Positions 44,547 to 54,358 of a stretch of 64,000 nt of DNA are shown here, in pieces. This DNA is from Chryseobacterium sp. E1. GTDB lineage: Bacteria > Bacteroidota > Bacteroidia > Flavobacteriales > Weeksellaceae. Positions within the stretch are counted from its first letter, which is position 1, and each line of letters begins with the position of its first letter. Where the stretch lies: the NCBI GenBank assembly GCA_019203745.1, contig CP078104.1, positions 4,712,001-4,776,000 of the forward strand, in the 5' to 3' direction. A program made the position numbers and the translations under genes. The notes under the pieces were generated by a model. The model saw only the letters and a list, made by a program, of their open reading frames with translations. It ran no database searches and was not told the DNA's origin.

Positions 44547-45192
44547 TTTTTACCAATATCTTCTCTGTAGCTTTCTTACTGAGAATTTCTTTTTACCGTC
44601 AATCTCTATTGTCATCGATTTATCAAAACTTTCAATCTTGGTAATCTTTACTTTGGTGTTCAGCAGAAGTTTTCTGTCATTCAGATAGGTTAAGAAGGCA
44701 TCATCAGAAAGGGTAACCGAAGCAAAAACTACTGTTTCTCCGATTTCGCAGTTGCTTAGCTTCTGAAGATCCTGGGCAATGATATTTCCGTCTTTGTCAG
44801 GAATAGGTTCTCCATGGGGATCAAATTTCGGGTAATCCAGAATTTCATCCATTTTATCAAAAAAGATCTGAGAATGTACATGTTCCAGCTGTTCTGCAAT
44901 TTCATGAACGTTTTCCCATCCGAAATTCATTTTTTTACCAGAAACATTTCGGTAAGCCTGTGTTTGCGAACCACAAGAGCAGCTTCACGTTTTCCGCTTC
45001 CGGTAACGATCAGGGGTTTATAGGTTTCATAAATGACCCATTTTTTTCCGCAAATTTCTTCATCATATTATTAACGCTCGGCATTTTTACATTTAAAAAT
45101 TTACTGAGTTCATTAATCGTCACCTTTCCTTCATTGTCAACTAAATGAAACAAAGCTTTCAGGTAATTCTCTTCTGTTAGGGTTGTTTTCAA
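44533..45192 (-). CDS. DtxR/MntR-family metal-dependent regulator (frame broken)
   Basis: About 218 aa. N-terminal winged helix (TEENYLKALFHLVDNEGKV, LNVKMPSVNNMMKKFAEK), dimerisation/metal-binding helices (WENVHEIAEQLEHVHSQIFFDKMDEIL with Glu/His ligands) and a FeoA-like C-terminal domain. It senses Mn(II) or Fe(II) and would repress metal uptake genes. Break near 45020-45030; a second near 44575 changes the tail to SKKATEKILVKSKKQ, the more typical ending, which sets the end at 44533. Divergent from the aldolase gene. Confidence 0.9.
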
Positions 45193-45276
45193 AATGTTAG
45201 ATGATTTTCAATACAAATCTAACAAAATAAAACGGAAAGATTACTCTTGTTATTTTAACTTTTTTAATTTTACTCT

Positions 45277-46308
45277 ATGAAATTTTCATTCAAAAACGAT
45301 TATTCCGAGGGATGTCATCCGAATATCCTGCAAGCACTCTTACAATATAATCTTGATCAGCAGGCCGGCTATGGCGAAGATGAGTATTCATTGAAAGCGA
45401 AAGTATTGATTAAGGAAAAGACTAACAGCAAAGATGCTGATATCTATTTCGTTTCCGGAGGAACCCAGGCGAATTTAATTGTGATTTCTGCTATTTTAAA
45501 ACCTTACCAGTGTGTGATTTCTGCTTCGTCAGGGCATATTCTTAATAATGAAACCGGAGCGATTGAAGCAACAGGCCACAAAGTACTAAGCATTGAAACA
45601 GAAGATGGGAAGCTGAAGCCTTCAGATATTACCCCGATACTGGAAGGACACAGAAATATTCCTCATCAGGTAATGCCTAAGCTGGTTTATATTTCAAATT
45701 CTACGGAATTGGGAACCATTTATCAAAAGAAAGAGCTGGAAGAACTTTCTGCATTTTGTAAAGAAAATCATCTGTATCTGTTTATGGATGGAGCAAGGCT
45801 TGGGCATGCTCTTACTTCTGAGATCAGTGATCTTAGTATTGAAAATATAGCTGCTCTGACGGATGTGTTTTACCTGGGTGGTACTAAGAACGGAGCGTTG
45901 ATAGGAGAAGCGATCGTCATTAATAACCCTATACTTCAGGAAGATTTTGCATTTAATATCAAACAGAAAGGTGCCTTACTGGCAAAAGGAAGACTGTTAG
46001 GAATACAGTTTCTGGAACTCATGAAAGACAACCTGTATTTTGATCTGGCAAAACATGCCAACCAACAGGCGATGAAGATCAAAAAAGCAATGCAGGAAAA
46101 AGATGTGAAATTTCTTTCAGATACGTATACGAACCAGATTTTTCCCATTCTGCATCATGACCTGATCCAGGTTTTATCCGAAGATTTTGAATTTTATATC
46201 TGGAAGAAAGTAGATGAAAATTGCTCTGCGATTCGTCTTATTACTTCCTGGAATACAGGTGATGAAGCTGTAAATCGTTTTATTGAAATTATTCAGACAG
46301 AACTCTAG
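45277..46308 (+). CDS. Threonine aldolase family PLP enzyme
   Basis: Intact, 343 aa. Fold-type I PLP enzyme of the beta-eliminating lyase/threonine aldolase family: FKNDYSEGCHPNIL, FVSGGTQANLIVIS, MDGARLGHAL and the PLP lysine in YLGGTKNGAL. It cleaves L-threonine or L-allo-threonine to glycine and acetaldehyde; the N-terminal NDYSEG and the GCHP context suggest a low-specificity aldolase. Start ATG 45277 gives the family N-terminus. Confidence 0.92.
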   Translation: MKFSFKNDYSEGCHPNILQALLQYNLDQQAGYGEDEYSLKAKVLIKEKTNSKDADIYFVSGGTQANLIVISAILKPYQCVISASSGHILNNETGAIEATGHKVLSIETEDGKLKPSDITPILEGHRNIPHQVMPKLVYISNSTELGTIYQKKELEELSAFCKENHLYLFMDGARLGHALTSEISDLSIENIAALTDVFYLGGTKNGALIGEAIVINNPILQEDFAFNIKQKGALLAKGRLLGIQFLELMKDNLYFDLAKHANQQAMKIKKAMQEKDVKFLSDTYTNQIFPILHHDLIQVLSEDFEFYIWKKVDENCSAIRLITSWNTGDEAVNRFIEIIQTEL

Positions 46309-46410
46309 TTGGTTTTAAATTGTATAGGCGTGTCAGTGATCCAAGAAGACTGCAAGATCTATACGCAGTTTAAATTATAAATTTATACAAGCAGAAAATT
46401 AGCGATCCAT

Positions 46411-46447
46411 AAAAATGCTGTTCCCTACATCCGGGAGCAGCATTTTT
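46411..46447 (+). terminator. Terminator of the aldolase gene
   Basis: AAAAATGCTG pairs with CAGCATTTTT; TTCCC and GGGAG extend the stem with one mismatch. Confidence 0.88.
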
Positions 46448-46475
46448 GTATTTATTAAAATATTTTGAAGAATAT

Positions 46476-46974
46476 TTATTTTACAGCCTTGGCTACGGTT
46501 TTACAGTCGGCAGCAATCAGTTGTTGTCCGTCTTTATAGCTGATCTTTTTTCGTCAGCATATTTAGATTGCCCGTCTTCTTCTTTATGATCGCCAATTCC
46601 TTCTGTCAGAACATTGTCTTTTGAAGGAAATAAATATCTCTTTTACTTTTCTTGCCTTCTGAGGTAAACTCGTAGGTCAGCTTTAAGGTATCTCCGGATT
46701 TAAACCCGGTTACATCACCTTTAGAACTGTCTTTTTCGCTGTTTTTATAAGATAATTTTCCGGTAATTGTCCCCAGATTGTCATCTATAGAAGCGAAAAC
46801 ACTGTCTTTTCCGGTTGCACCCACATAGCAATATGATTTTGGTCCCAGGGTGTCTACTACAGGTTCAGTAACTGCGATGGTGTCAGCTTCAACTTTTGGG
46901 GTCACAGTTTCCGTTTTCTTATTACAGTTCATTAAGAACGCTGAAACAGCACTCAGTAAGATTAATTTTTTCAT
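46476..46974 (-). CDS. Hypothetical lipoprotein (frame broken)
   Basis: About 166 aa. Lipoprotein signal MKKLILLSAVSAFLMNC, a Thr/Glu/Val-rich linker, then a beta-rich domain (KSYCYVGATGKDSVFASI, GTITGKLSYKNSEKDSSKG) that resembles small META/hypothetical lipoproteins of flavobacteria. A break near 46618 leads to LTEGIGDHKEEDGQSKY and a tail ending VAKAVK. ATG 46974 is preferred to the upstream one at 46992. Function unknown. Confidence 0.7.
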
Positions 46975-47349
46975 ATCCTTAATTATAATCAAATTTCTAT
47001 TTGCTAAATTAATAATAGTATTTGTATATAAAAAATACTTTTCTTGTTTGGGGTAGTAATGAGCTTACATTGTTGAAGTTCTATGATAATTTTATTGCGG
47101 ATTTTTAAAAGAAAGCAGATATTGGTATCCGAACCAATAACCTCTGAAAGTCATCTTTCTTTTGAAGAAGATAAACAGTAATCGTAAACCACTATTAAGA
47201 ATTAACTCTATCAGATTGAATATCTGCAAACTGTATAGTGGCAATACTCAATCAATGATGAAAAAGCTTTGGTAATGTCAGATAATGTTATTAGATTTAT
47301 AATGAATTCTGAATGACCATATTATTACACCTCACTAAATTTATTAATC
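46975..47349. other. Spacer upstream of the fimbrial-type cluster
   Basis: No gene. ATTGGTATCCGAACCAAT (47121-47138) is a perfect 6-base inverted repeat and could be an operator. TAGATTTA at 47292-47299 lies 58 bases before the first subunit ATG, the same distance as the promoter elements of the other three subunits, and is probably its promoter. The TGTAGT palindrome found before the other subunits is not present here in recognisable form. Confidence 0.5.
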
Positions 47350-47891
47350 ATGAAAAAGCAAATTTTTATCGTTGCACTGTCTCTGGCAGCAACCGCCTTA
47401 GGAACCCACCGGGTTATGGCACAAAATTCAGAGCAGGTGAGTACATCAGTAAATATTATTTTATCGGACGTTATTGCGATGGACATTGGCTCTGTTGCTT
47501 CAGAAGGTACTGTAGATTTTAATTATGGGAACACAAAAGACTATAATTCTTCAAAAAATGTGACTGTTCCCAACAGTTTAGTCATTATCTCCTCTAAAAA
47601 TTTTGATGTAAAAGTAAAATCTGAGGGAACACACTTTGTAAGTGGTGCAAACGTAATTCCCGTAGATATATTACAGGTAAAAGCAATACCGGGCGGAAGT
47701 TTGGTGGGAACCCTGAATGAGGTTACTTTATCTACGGCTGATCAGGTGCTGGTGAGTAATGCGAGTTTAGGGACCAAACAGTCTTTAAATATTGCCTATT
47801 CCATTTCGGCGGAAAATGCATCCAAGGTGCTTCTGGGAAAACCCCAGGAACTTACACCCAAAAAATAACTTATACTGCCACTGCATTGTAA
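47350..47891 (+). CDS. Pilin-like secreted subunit 1 (frame broken)
   Basis: About 180 aa with signal peptide ending in MAQ. The mature protein begins NSEQVSTSVNIILSDVIAMDIG and ends, after repair of a break near 47845, in GTYTQKITYTATAL. It aligns along its whole length with the three genes that follow: (V)NIxLxDVIxxDxGS, TVDFNYxxxxDYNSxxx, NSLxxxSxKNFxVKVKxxG, ALxLxYxI. No Cys in the mature part. The chaperone, usher-like and tip genes downstream make it a candidate fimbrial subunit. More diverged than subunits 2-4, it could be an anchor or minor subunit. Confidence 0.7.
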
Positions 47892-47903
47892 GTAAATACT
47901 AAT

Positions 47904-47960
47904 TTTAAATAGAAAAAGCCCTCAGTACTGTCAAAGTATTGAGGGCTTTTTCTATTTAAA
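47904..47960 (+). terminator. Very long hairpin after subunit 1
   Basis: A stem of about 24 bases built on AGAAAAAGCCCTCAGTACT and its complement, with one mismatch and the loop GTCAA. A shorter relative follows subunit 3 at 49938. Confidence 0.92.
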
Positions 47961-47975
47961 CTCAATGAGTAAGCC

Positions 47976-48044
47976 TGTAGTGATTTTACTACACGAACTT
48001 CCTTTTTCCACTACAGAGAAACTTTTAGCACCACTATAAATTTG
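47976..48044 (+). promoter_or_regulatory. Operator-like palindrome and promoter of subunit 2
   Basis: TGTAGTgattttACTACA (47976-47993) is a perfect inverted repeat, followed 43 bases later by TAAATTTG (48037-48044), a TAnnTTTG -7 element. The stretch between, including CTTCCTTTTTCCACTACA, is also conserved before subunits 3 and 4. Confidence 0.7.
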
Positions 48045-48096
48045 CAGTATACAAAAGATAACAATTAAGTAAAAATAACAATTAAATAATACTGCC

Positions 48097-48641
48097 ATGA
48101 CAAAACAAATCGTAATCACAGCCTTAACTTTTGGAGCGATCATATTTGGAACTAACAATGTTCAAGCTCAAAATACAACAGCAACTACAACCGTAAACAT
48201 TACTCTGAACGATGTCATCTCTATCGATGCAGGAAGTACTGCCATTGGTAATACGGTAGATTTTAACTATGTTACTGCAGCAGACTACAACTCTGATCAG
48301 ACCATTACTAAAGCCAACTCTTTGAAAGTTACTTCCACAAAGAACTTTAATGTTAAAGTAAAAGCAGGAGGTGCTAATTTCATGAATGGAACGAACTTAA
48401 TCCCTGTCAATGTTTTGACAATCAAAGCCGCTACAGCTGCCGGAACAATGGGCGGAACAAAAATACTGTAGTTTTATCTGCAACGGATCAGAATTTAGTT
48501 ACCAATGCTCCTCTTGGAAGTGCATTAACATTGAATCTGGATTACACTATTCCAGCAGCGAAATCATCATCTTCTGATATTTTAGGTAAACCAGCGGGAA
48601 CTTATACGCAAACAGTAACGTATACCGCAACTGCTTTATAA
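48097..48641 (+). CDS. Pilin-like secreted subunit 2 (frame broken)
   Basis: About 182 aa. Signal peptide MTKQIVITALTFGAIIFGT to VQAQ; mature start NTTATTTVNITLNDVISID; end GTYTQTVTYTATAL. Nearly identical to subunit 3, with a few substitutions. As given the frame ends at 48471 because the A tract in ACAAAAATACTG has five A; six restore NTVVLSATDQNLVTNAPLG and the shared C-terminus. The alternating N-terminal strand (TVNITLNDVISI) could be the donor strand of donor-strand complementation; this is inference. Confidence 0.72.
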
Positions 48642-48677
48642 ATTAATTTTTCATATTAATATTTTGTGATTTGGTGT

Positions 48678-48705
48678 TTCGAAGGCTTCCTACGGGAGGC
48701 CTTTG
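48678..48705 (+). terminator. Weak hairpin after subunit 2
   Basis: AAGGCTTCC and GGGAGGCCTT form an imperfect stem before a T-rich stretch. The long terminator found after subunits 1 and 3 is missing here. Confidence 0.45.
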
Positions 48706-48799
48706 ATTTTGTATGTATTGTACGGATATAGATAAAATTCAAAATCCGGTAATTTATATTACGACAGCTTTATAATAGAAATAACAGCAATTAATATAC

Positions 48800-49195
48800 G
48801 AGACTGTCTAAAAAGTTTTGGCTGCCTCTTGTTGTTATAAAGAAATAGAATTTAGGAGAGTTTGAGGGCATATAAATGTCTTGAATCAACCTTAGATCTG
48901 ACACTTTATATAAAAAACCATTCTTGTTCGATAAAATTTAAATAGAATTAACAGGTCGCTCCTCCGGAGCTTTATTTTATGGGGATTTTATTTTTCTACT
49001 AACAGTAGATCCCGATGGGATCAAATTTAGCTCCAATGGGAGCTGACTGTTAATAGAACGTATTTGTTTTAAAATTAGAGCTCCGGAGGAGCGACCTGTT
49101 AATTCATAGCGTAAATATTAATATTTTCAATGTATTTATACTTTTTATCGGACAGTAATGGGTCGCATAAAAAAACTGTCCTTTTGGACAGCCTC
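48800..49195. mobile_element. MITE-like element between subunits 2 and 3
   Basis: Termini GAGACTGTCTAAAAAG (48800-48815) and CTTTTGGACAGCCTC (49181-49195) are imperfect inverted repeats of the kind found at IS ends. Inside lies a perfect 26-bp inverted repeat (48946-48971 and 49079-49104, key text GGTCGCTCCTCCGGAGCT) and, within that, a second imperfect pair (CTACTAACAGTAGATCCC and its relative at about 49040). No open frame for a transposase, no clear target duplication. It explains most of the 705-bp spacer, where the other subunit spacers are 205-225 bp. Confidence 0.6.
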
Positions 49196-49222
49196 TTTTC
49201 TATTTAAGTCAAAATGATAAAC

Positions 49223-49293
49223 CGTGTAGTGATTTTACTACACGAACTTCCTTTTTCCACTACAAGGAAACTTTTAGCACCACTATAAATTTG
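49223..49293 (+). promoter_or_regulatory. Operator-like palindrome and promoter of subunit 3
   Basis: CGTGTAGT, spacer GATTTT, ACTACACG (49223-49244), then TAAATTTG (49286-49293), 61 bases before ATG 49347. Nearly the same as the subunit 2 region. Confidence 0.7.
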
Positions 49294-49346
49294 CAGTATA
49301 CAAAAGATAACAATTAAGTAAAAAATAACAATACAATATTACCATC

Positions 49347-49891
49347 ATGAAAAAGCAAATCGTAATCACAGCCTTAACTTTTGGAGCGATCATATTAGGA
49401 ACTAACAATGTTCAAGCTCAAAATACAACTGCAACTACAACTGTAAACATTACTCTGAACGATGTCATCTCCATTGATGCAGGAAGTACTGCCATTGGTA
49501 ATACAGTAGATTTTAACTATGCTACTGCAGCAGATTACAACTCTGATCAGACCATTACTAAAGCCAACTCTTTGAAGGTTACTTCCACAAAGAACTTTAA
49601 TGTTAAAGTAAAAGCAGGAGGTGCTAATTTTATGAATGGAACGAACTTAATCCCTGTCAATGTTTTGACCATTAAAGCCGCTACAGCTGCCGGATCAATG
49701 GGTGGAACAAAAATACTGTAGTTTTATCGGCAACGGATCAGAATTTAGTTACCAATGCTCCTCTTGGAAGTGCATTAACACTGAATCTGGACTACACAAT
49801 TCCAGCAGCGAAATCATCATCTTCTGATATTTTAGGTAAACCAGCCGGAACTTATACGCAAACAGTAACGTATACTGCGACTGCTTTATAA
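49347..49891 (+). CDS. Pilin-like secreted subunit 3 (frame broken)
   Basis: About 182 aa, almost identical to subunit 2 (MKKQIVITALTFGAIILGT signal; same C-terminus). The frame breaks at the same five-A tract near 49710 and would end at 49721 as given. DNA identity with subunit 2 is very high, including the upstream region, pointing to recent duplication or gene conversion. Its promoter is intact, downstream of the MITE-like element, so the insertion should not silence it. Confidence 0.72.
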
Positions 49892-49937
49892 TAAAAAAAC
49901 ATCAATTTTATAATAAAAAAACACATCAATATATATG

Positions 49938-49971
49938 CCCTCAGTACCTGAAAAGTATTGAGGGTTTTTCT
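49938..49971 (+). terminator. Terminator after subunit 3
   Basis: CCCTCAGTAC pairs with GTATTGAGGG, then TTTTTC. Related in sequence to the hairpin after subunit 1. Confidence 0.88.
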
Positions 49972-49990
49972 ATTTATCATATGAATAAAT

Positions 49991-50061
49991 CGTGTAGTGA
50001 TTTTACTACATGCACTTCCTTTTTCCATTACAAAGAAACTTTTATCACCGCTGTAGATTTG
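49991..50061 (+). promoter_or_regulatory. Operator-like palindrome and promoter of subunit 4
   Basis: CGTGTAGT, GATTTT, ACTACATG (49991-50012; one base off a perfect 8-base palindrome), then TAGATTTG (50054-50061), 60 bases before ATG 50114. Confidence 0.68.
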
Positions 50062-50113
50062 TAGTGTTCAAAAGAGAACAGTTAAACAGGAATAACAATT
50101 AAAAAATACTGCC

Positions 50114-50658
50114 ATGACAAAACAAATCGCAATCACAGCCTTAACAATTGGAGCCATCATATTTGGAACTAATAATATTCAAGCTCAAAATACTACAGCT
50201 ACCACAGCTGTAAATATTACCCTGAACGATGTAATCTCTATCGACGCAGGAAGTACTGCCATTGGTGGGACAGTTGCCTTTAACTATGTTACAGCAGCAG
50301 ACTATAACTCTGATCAGACCATTACTAAAGCCAACTCTTTGAAAGTTACTTCCACGAAGAACTTTAATGTTAAAGTAAAAGCAGGAGGTCCAAATTTCGT
50401 CAATGGTTTAAATTCAATTCCTGTAGAGGTTTTGACCATTAAAGCCGCTACAGCTGCCGGAACAATGGGCGGAACAAAAACGATGTGGTTTTATCTGCAG
50501 GAGAAAAAACATTAGTTGCAAATGCTCCTCTTGGAAGTGCCTTAACACTGAATCTGGACTACATCATCCCAGCAGCAAAATCCTCATCTTCTGATATTTT
50601 AGGAAAGCCGGCCGGAACTTATACGCAAACAGTAACTTATACCGCAACTGCTTTGTAA
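50114..50658 (+). CDS. Pilin-like secreted subunit 4 (frame broken)
   Basis: About 182 aa, same architecture as subunits 2 and 3 but with scattered changes (GGTVAFNYVTAADYN, GPNFVNGLNSIPVEVL). The A tract near 50480 is again one short; repair gives NDVVLSAGEKTLVANAPLG and the ending GTYTQTVTYTATAL. The last subunit gene before the chaperone, 80 bp downstream, without an obvious terminator in the gap, so chaperone, usher and tip may be read from this promoter. Confidence 0.72.
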
Positions 50659-50737
50659 TAAAATTTTTAGTTTGTAAAGGCTTATTTTGCTACGTTTTCA
50701 GTAGTTTTGAATCTTTTATTATTAAACTATTTACACC

Positions 50738-51538
50738 ATGCACAAGTTTATTCACCTTTTCATTTTCTTTATTCTTACAGGATCTTCTTCACTTTTGGCA
50801 CAAAGCATCTCTATGTCGCCTACACGCTTGTTTTTCACAGGTAATCCAGGAGAAAAAGTAACAAAGACAGTCACGCTTCAAAACAGCTCGGACAAGGATT
50901 ATGTTTTTAATCTTAACTATAAAGATTGGGTTAGAGAAGAAGACGGAAATAAGGTTTATCTTGAAGCAGGCAGTTCAAAAACTTCCAATGCCTCCTGGGT
51001 ATCTACCTTAGAAAACACTGTAACAGTTCCTGCGAAAAGTACAAAGGAGATTGTAGTAACCATGCAGATTCCGGCAAACGCATCACCGTCTGCCGTTACG
51101 AACAGCATGTTGTTTTTTACACAGCTTCCTCAGCAGGCAGATAAGGCACGTATTCAGAATGGTATTGGTATTATCACCTTATTTGAGGTGGGACTTCACA
51201 TCTTTTATACTCCACCGGGAAACCATGTGAAAAGTTTGGATATCACCAATATTTCAGAAGTGAACAATGAAAATGCAGCGAATAGAAAAGTTGCAGTAAG
51301 CATCCATAATGATGGAAACACCATCAATGATGCTACCGTTGAGTTTGAACTTACCAATACAGACAGTGGTAAGGAAATAAAATTACCTGCAATTTCCATC
51401 TCCATGTTTCCGGATACCAATCAGGTTGTTCAGTTTTCTTTACCAGAGAACATTTCAGGGAACTTCCTTGGTGTGGTTATCGTCAAGATGGCAGAATCCA
51501 ATGATTTACGTGTAGGAGAAAAAAACTTTAAATTTTAA
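50738..51538 (+). CDS. PapD-like periplasmic pilus chaperone
   Basis: 266 aa, intact, with signal peptide ending LLAQ. Two Ig-like domains: the first has SMSPTRLFFTGNPGEKVTKT, with Arg at the position of the subunit-anchoring Arg of FGS/archaic chaperones, and LQNSSDKDYVFNLN; the second begins around GLHIFYTPPGNHV, comparable to the loop IKLFYRP in FimC. It would cap subunits in the periplasm. Sequence similarity to known chaperones is distant; the neighbours make the call. A generic secreted Ig-fold protein is the alternative. Confidence 0.68.
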   Translation: MHKFIHLFIFFILTGSSSLLAQSISMSPTRLFFTGNPGEKVTKTVTLQNSSDKDYVFNLNYKDWVREEDGNKVYLEAGSSKTSNASWVSTLENTVTVPAKSTKEIVVTMQIPANASPSAVTNSMLFFTQLPQQADKARIQNGIGIITLFEVGLHIFYTPPGNHVKSLDITNISEVNNENAANRKVAVSIHNDGNTINDATVEFELTNTDSGKEIKLPAISISMFPDTNQVVQFSLPENISGNFLGVVIVKMAESNDLRVGEKNFKF

Positions 51539-51547
51539 AATTAAGCT

Positions 51548-54348
51548 TTGAAACCACAGAATGGAATATCAGTATCAGTACTAAGAAGAACAATCTTATT
51601 TTTTGTATTTGTTCTTCTGCACTTTTCGTGGGCCTCTGCACAGGAAAAGAAGGATATACAAATCCATTTTGAAAATGACAGTGTAACTGTTGAGAAGGGT
51701 TCTACTTTTACTAATTTCCTGGTCATTGAGAATAAAAGTTCTGAAGAGATGACGATTCAGAATATCATCCCTCAGGAACAATATCCGGGATTGCTTTTCT
51801 ATCCCAAAAATGACTTTACCTTAGGCGCGGGTCAGTCTAAAAATCTTCCTGTGAAACTGATCGCTAACGTGGATTTTATGAAACTGAGATCCAATGAGAT
51901 CCAATTCCAGGTTTCGTACGCCACTCCAACGGCTACCAGAACTGAAAGCGCCTCGTTCTTCGTCGCTAAAGGCGAGAACAAAAACATCGCAATTTATACA
52001 GCTACCTACGAAAATTTCATTAACCCAGCTTTGCCCCAATCCTCAATTCTGCTGACGGTAGAAAACCAGGGTTATAGTAAACGCACCGTTAAGATTGATT
52101 TGCAGTCAATTCCTGATGGTCTGGAGATTTTGCCCAAACAGCAAACCTTATCTCTGGAAGGTTTAGAAAAACAAACCGTGGAGATCAAAATTGCAGTCAG
52201 AAAACAGAATACACTTTATCCGGAATTTAATATTAATGCAATCGTCACAGATCTGCTTGATAATAAAATTGTGGGAAGCAACACACTCTACCTGGTTATT
52301 TTATCGCACAACAGACAAATTGCCCGTGGAAACGAAGGGGTGAGCGGAAGTAACTTTGCGGAGATGAGCTATAATGAAAACAGTTCAGGTTTCAATTTTC
52401 TTCAATTGAGGGGAAACACAGCATTCCGGGTGACTGAGAATTTAAAATCACGCTTCAATATCGGTGCAGATTACTATTTTGAAGACGGCCTTTATAACGT
52501 GTATGATACCTGGCTGGAACTGGAGAGAAAAAATACGGTTTTACGCTTGGGAAATGTTAACAGCAGTGATTACGATTACCCGGTTTTCGGAAGAGGTGGG
52601 AAAATTTCTACCAGATTTGGTAACAATAATCAGGTTGAAGTTCTTGCACTGGAAAATAATTATAATCTGTACGGTACTTATTTCAAGCAAACAGAAGGAT
52701 CTACTATGGCGGGTGCAAAATATACTTTTGGAAATGCTAAATCTTTCAACGGGAAAGTATCTTATCTATTCGACCATGATCCACGCTTTAACGTAGATAC
52801 ACAGGTAGCGAATGCGGTAACATCATTGTTCATTAACGAAAAACACATCATCCGTACGGAGGTGGGTGTGAGCAACGAAAAAGGCCTTTCGAATAAAGAC
52901 GAAAACACAGGAGCTTCAATGGGAGCCAATTACGAGGGGAAAATAGGAAAATGGGATATACAATCTTTCAATTCCTTTGCCACCAAAAGTTATGCAGGGA
53001 TCAAAAGAGGATCTTTTTCTCAAATCAACGGATCGGGCACCAATTTTCTGCTGCTCAGCGAGCTTTTATACAATATCAGAATTCGCAGATAGAACCAGAG
53101 TTCTTGAGTTATCAGAGTGAACCCATCCAACCTGGGAATACCTCTAATTTGCGTTATTATTTCAACAGTACGGAAGCTTTGGGACTAGGATATCAGTTTT
53201 CTTTAAAGAAATGGAATTTCCTGCTTTATCCAAAGGTTGAAAAACAAAAACAGCTAATTTTTACTCATCGCAGGAGCTTTTTTCTTACCGGTTGGAAGCC
53301 AACATCAGTACTACATTGGGTGCCCACGGATTGAATCTGATGGCGGAATATTCTTATTCAAAAGAGAATGATAATCCGGAATGGTTCAACAGTTTGAAAA
53401 CGACTTTATCTTACAGATATAAGTCATTTTCTCTCAATGGAACAGCCCAATGGAATGCAATCAGTGTCTTTGATTTAAATTCTTATTATGATGGAAACCG
53501 TAATTTTGCCAACTATAATGTGTATGCCTCCTATAATTTCCAGATGTTTAATCATAATCTGACCGGATCTTTTTCAGCCGGGACCTTCTATTCGGAACTT
53601 TATAAGAATTTAAACAGCAATATCACCGGTAATCTGGAATATAAGATTTCGCCTTCCTGGTCCACCACAGGGTATTTTAATCTTTCCGGGTATAAATCTA
53701 CGGCTGAATATGCAACCAGTGGAAGTTATTACCAGTTCAGAGTGGGGATTAAAAATATTTTACCACAGCAACAGCGCTCGGAAATCATAAAGTGGCTTTC
53801 CAGTTCTTTGAGGATAAAAATTTTAATGGCCTTCTGGAATCCGGCGAATCGGTACTTGCTAATGAAATTGTAAAACTGGACAATTATGTAGCGATAACAG
53901 ATAAGAATGGAAAAGTAGTTTTTCAGAATGTGCCTGAAGGTACTTACATCTTGAAAATGAACGAAAGTGCAGGTTCCCGACTGATGATGGATCCTGTCAT
54001 TATGGTACATGCCAATATTAACCGTAAAGTAGGCTTGGTAAAAAACATCAGAGTAAGTGGAAAATTAACAGAGATCAGGCAAGCCTACGATGTTTTGGAA
54101 ACGGATGTAACCGGAATAGTGGTGTATGCAAAAAGCGAAGATGGCAGCATCTATACTGCCGTGGTAAACCAAAAAAATGAGTTTGAATTTTTCCTGAAAG
54201 ATGGTAAGTATAACATCTATATTGAAAATGACAAATACAGCTATACACAACCTACCCAAACTATTCAGGTGACAAAGAAGGGTACTCAAAAACCGTGGTT
54301 TTTGAATATAAGAAGAAAGACACCACTATTAAGGTGAAAAAGTTTTAA
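51548..54348 (+). CDS. Usher-like outer-membrane barrel protein (frame broken)
   Basis: About 933 aa, starting 10 bp after the chaperone gene. Signal peptide to ASAQ; two Ig-like domains (~35-260: FTNFLVIENKSSEEMTIQNI; SILLTVENQGYSKRTVKID); a beta-barrel with short alternating strands from ~270 (LELERKNTVLRLGNV and DYDYPVFGRGGKIS, similar to the RLGD...SxxFRG region of ushers); and a C-terminal SdrD-like domain (FFEDKNFNGLLESGE, AITDKNGKVVFQNVPEGTY), as in many ushers. Breaks near 53030-53095, 53270, 53750 and 54296. No canonical PapC signature is complete, so 'usher' is inferred from architecture and position. Confidence 0.6.
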
Positions 54349-54358
54349 ATTTAAAAGT

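Noticed and set aside
48946..49104. CRISPR-like repeat units in the subunit 2-3 spacer
   Set aside because: Only inverted, not direct, repeat copies with no regular spacers and no cas genes; it fits nested inverted repeats of a MITE-like element.
47350..50658. Type V (FimA/Mfa1) pilins
   Set aside because: The subunits have ordinary signal peptides without a lipobox Cys and are far shorter than FimA/Mfa1, and chaperone and barrel genes do not belong to type V loci.
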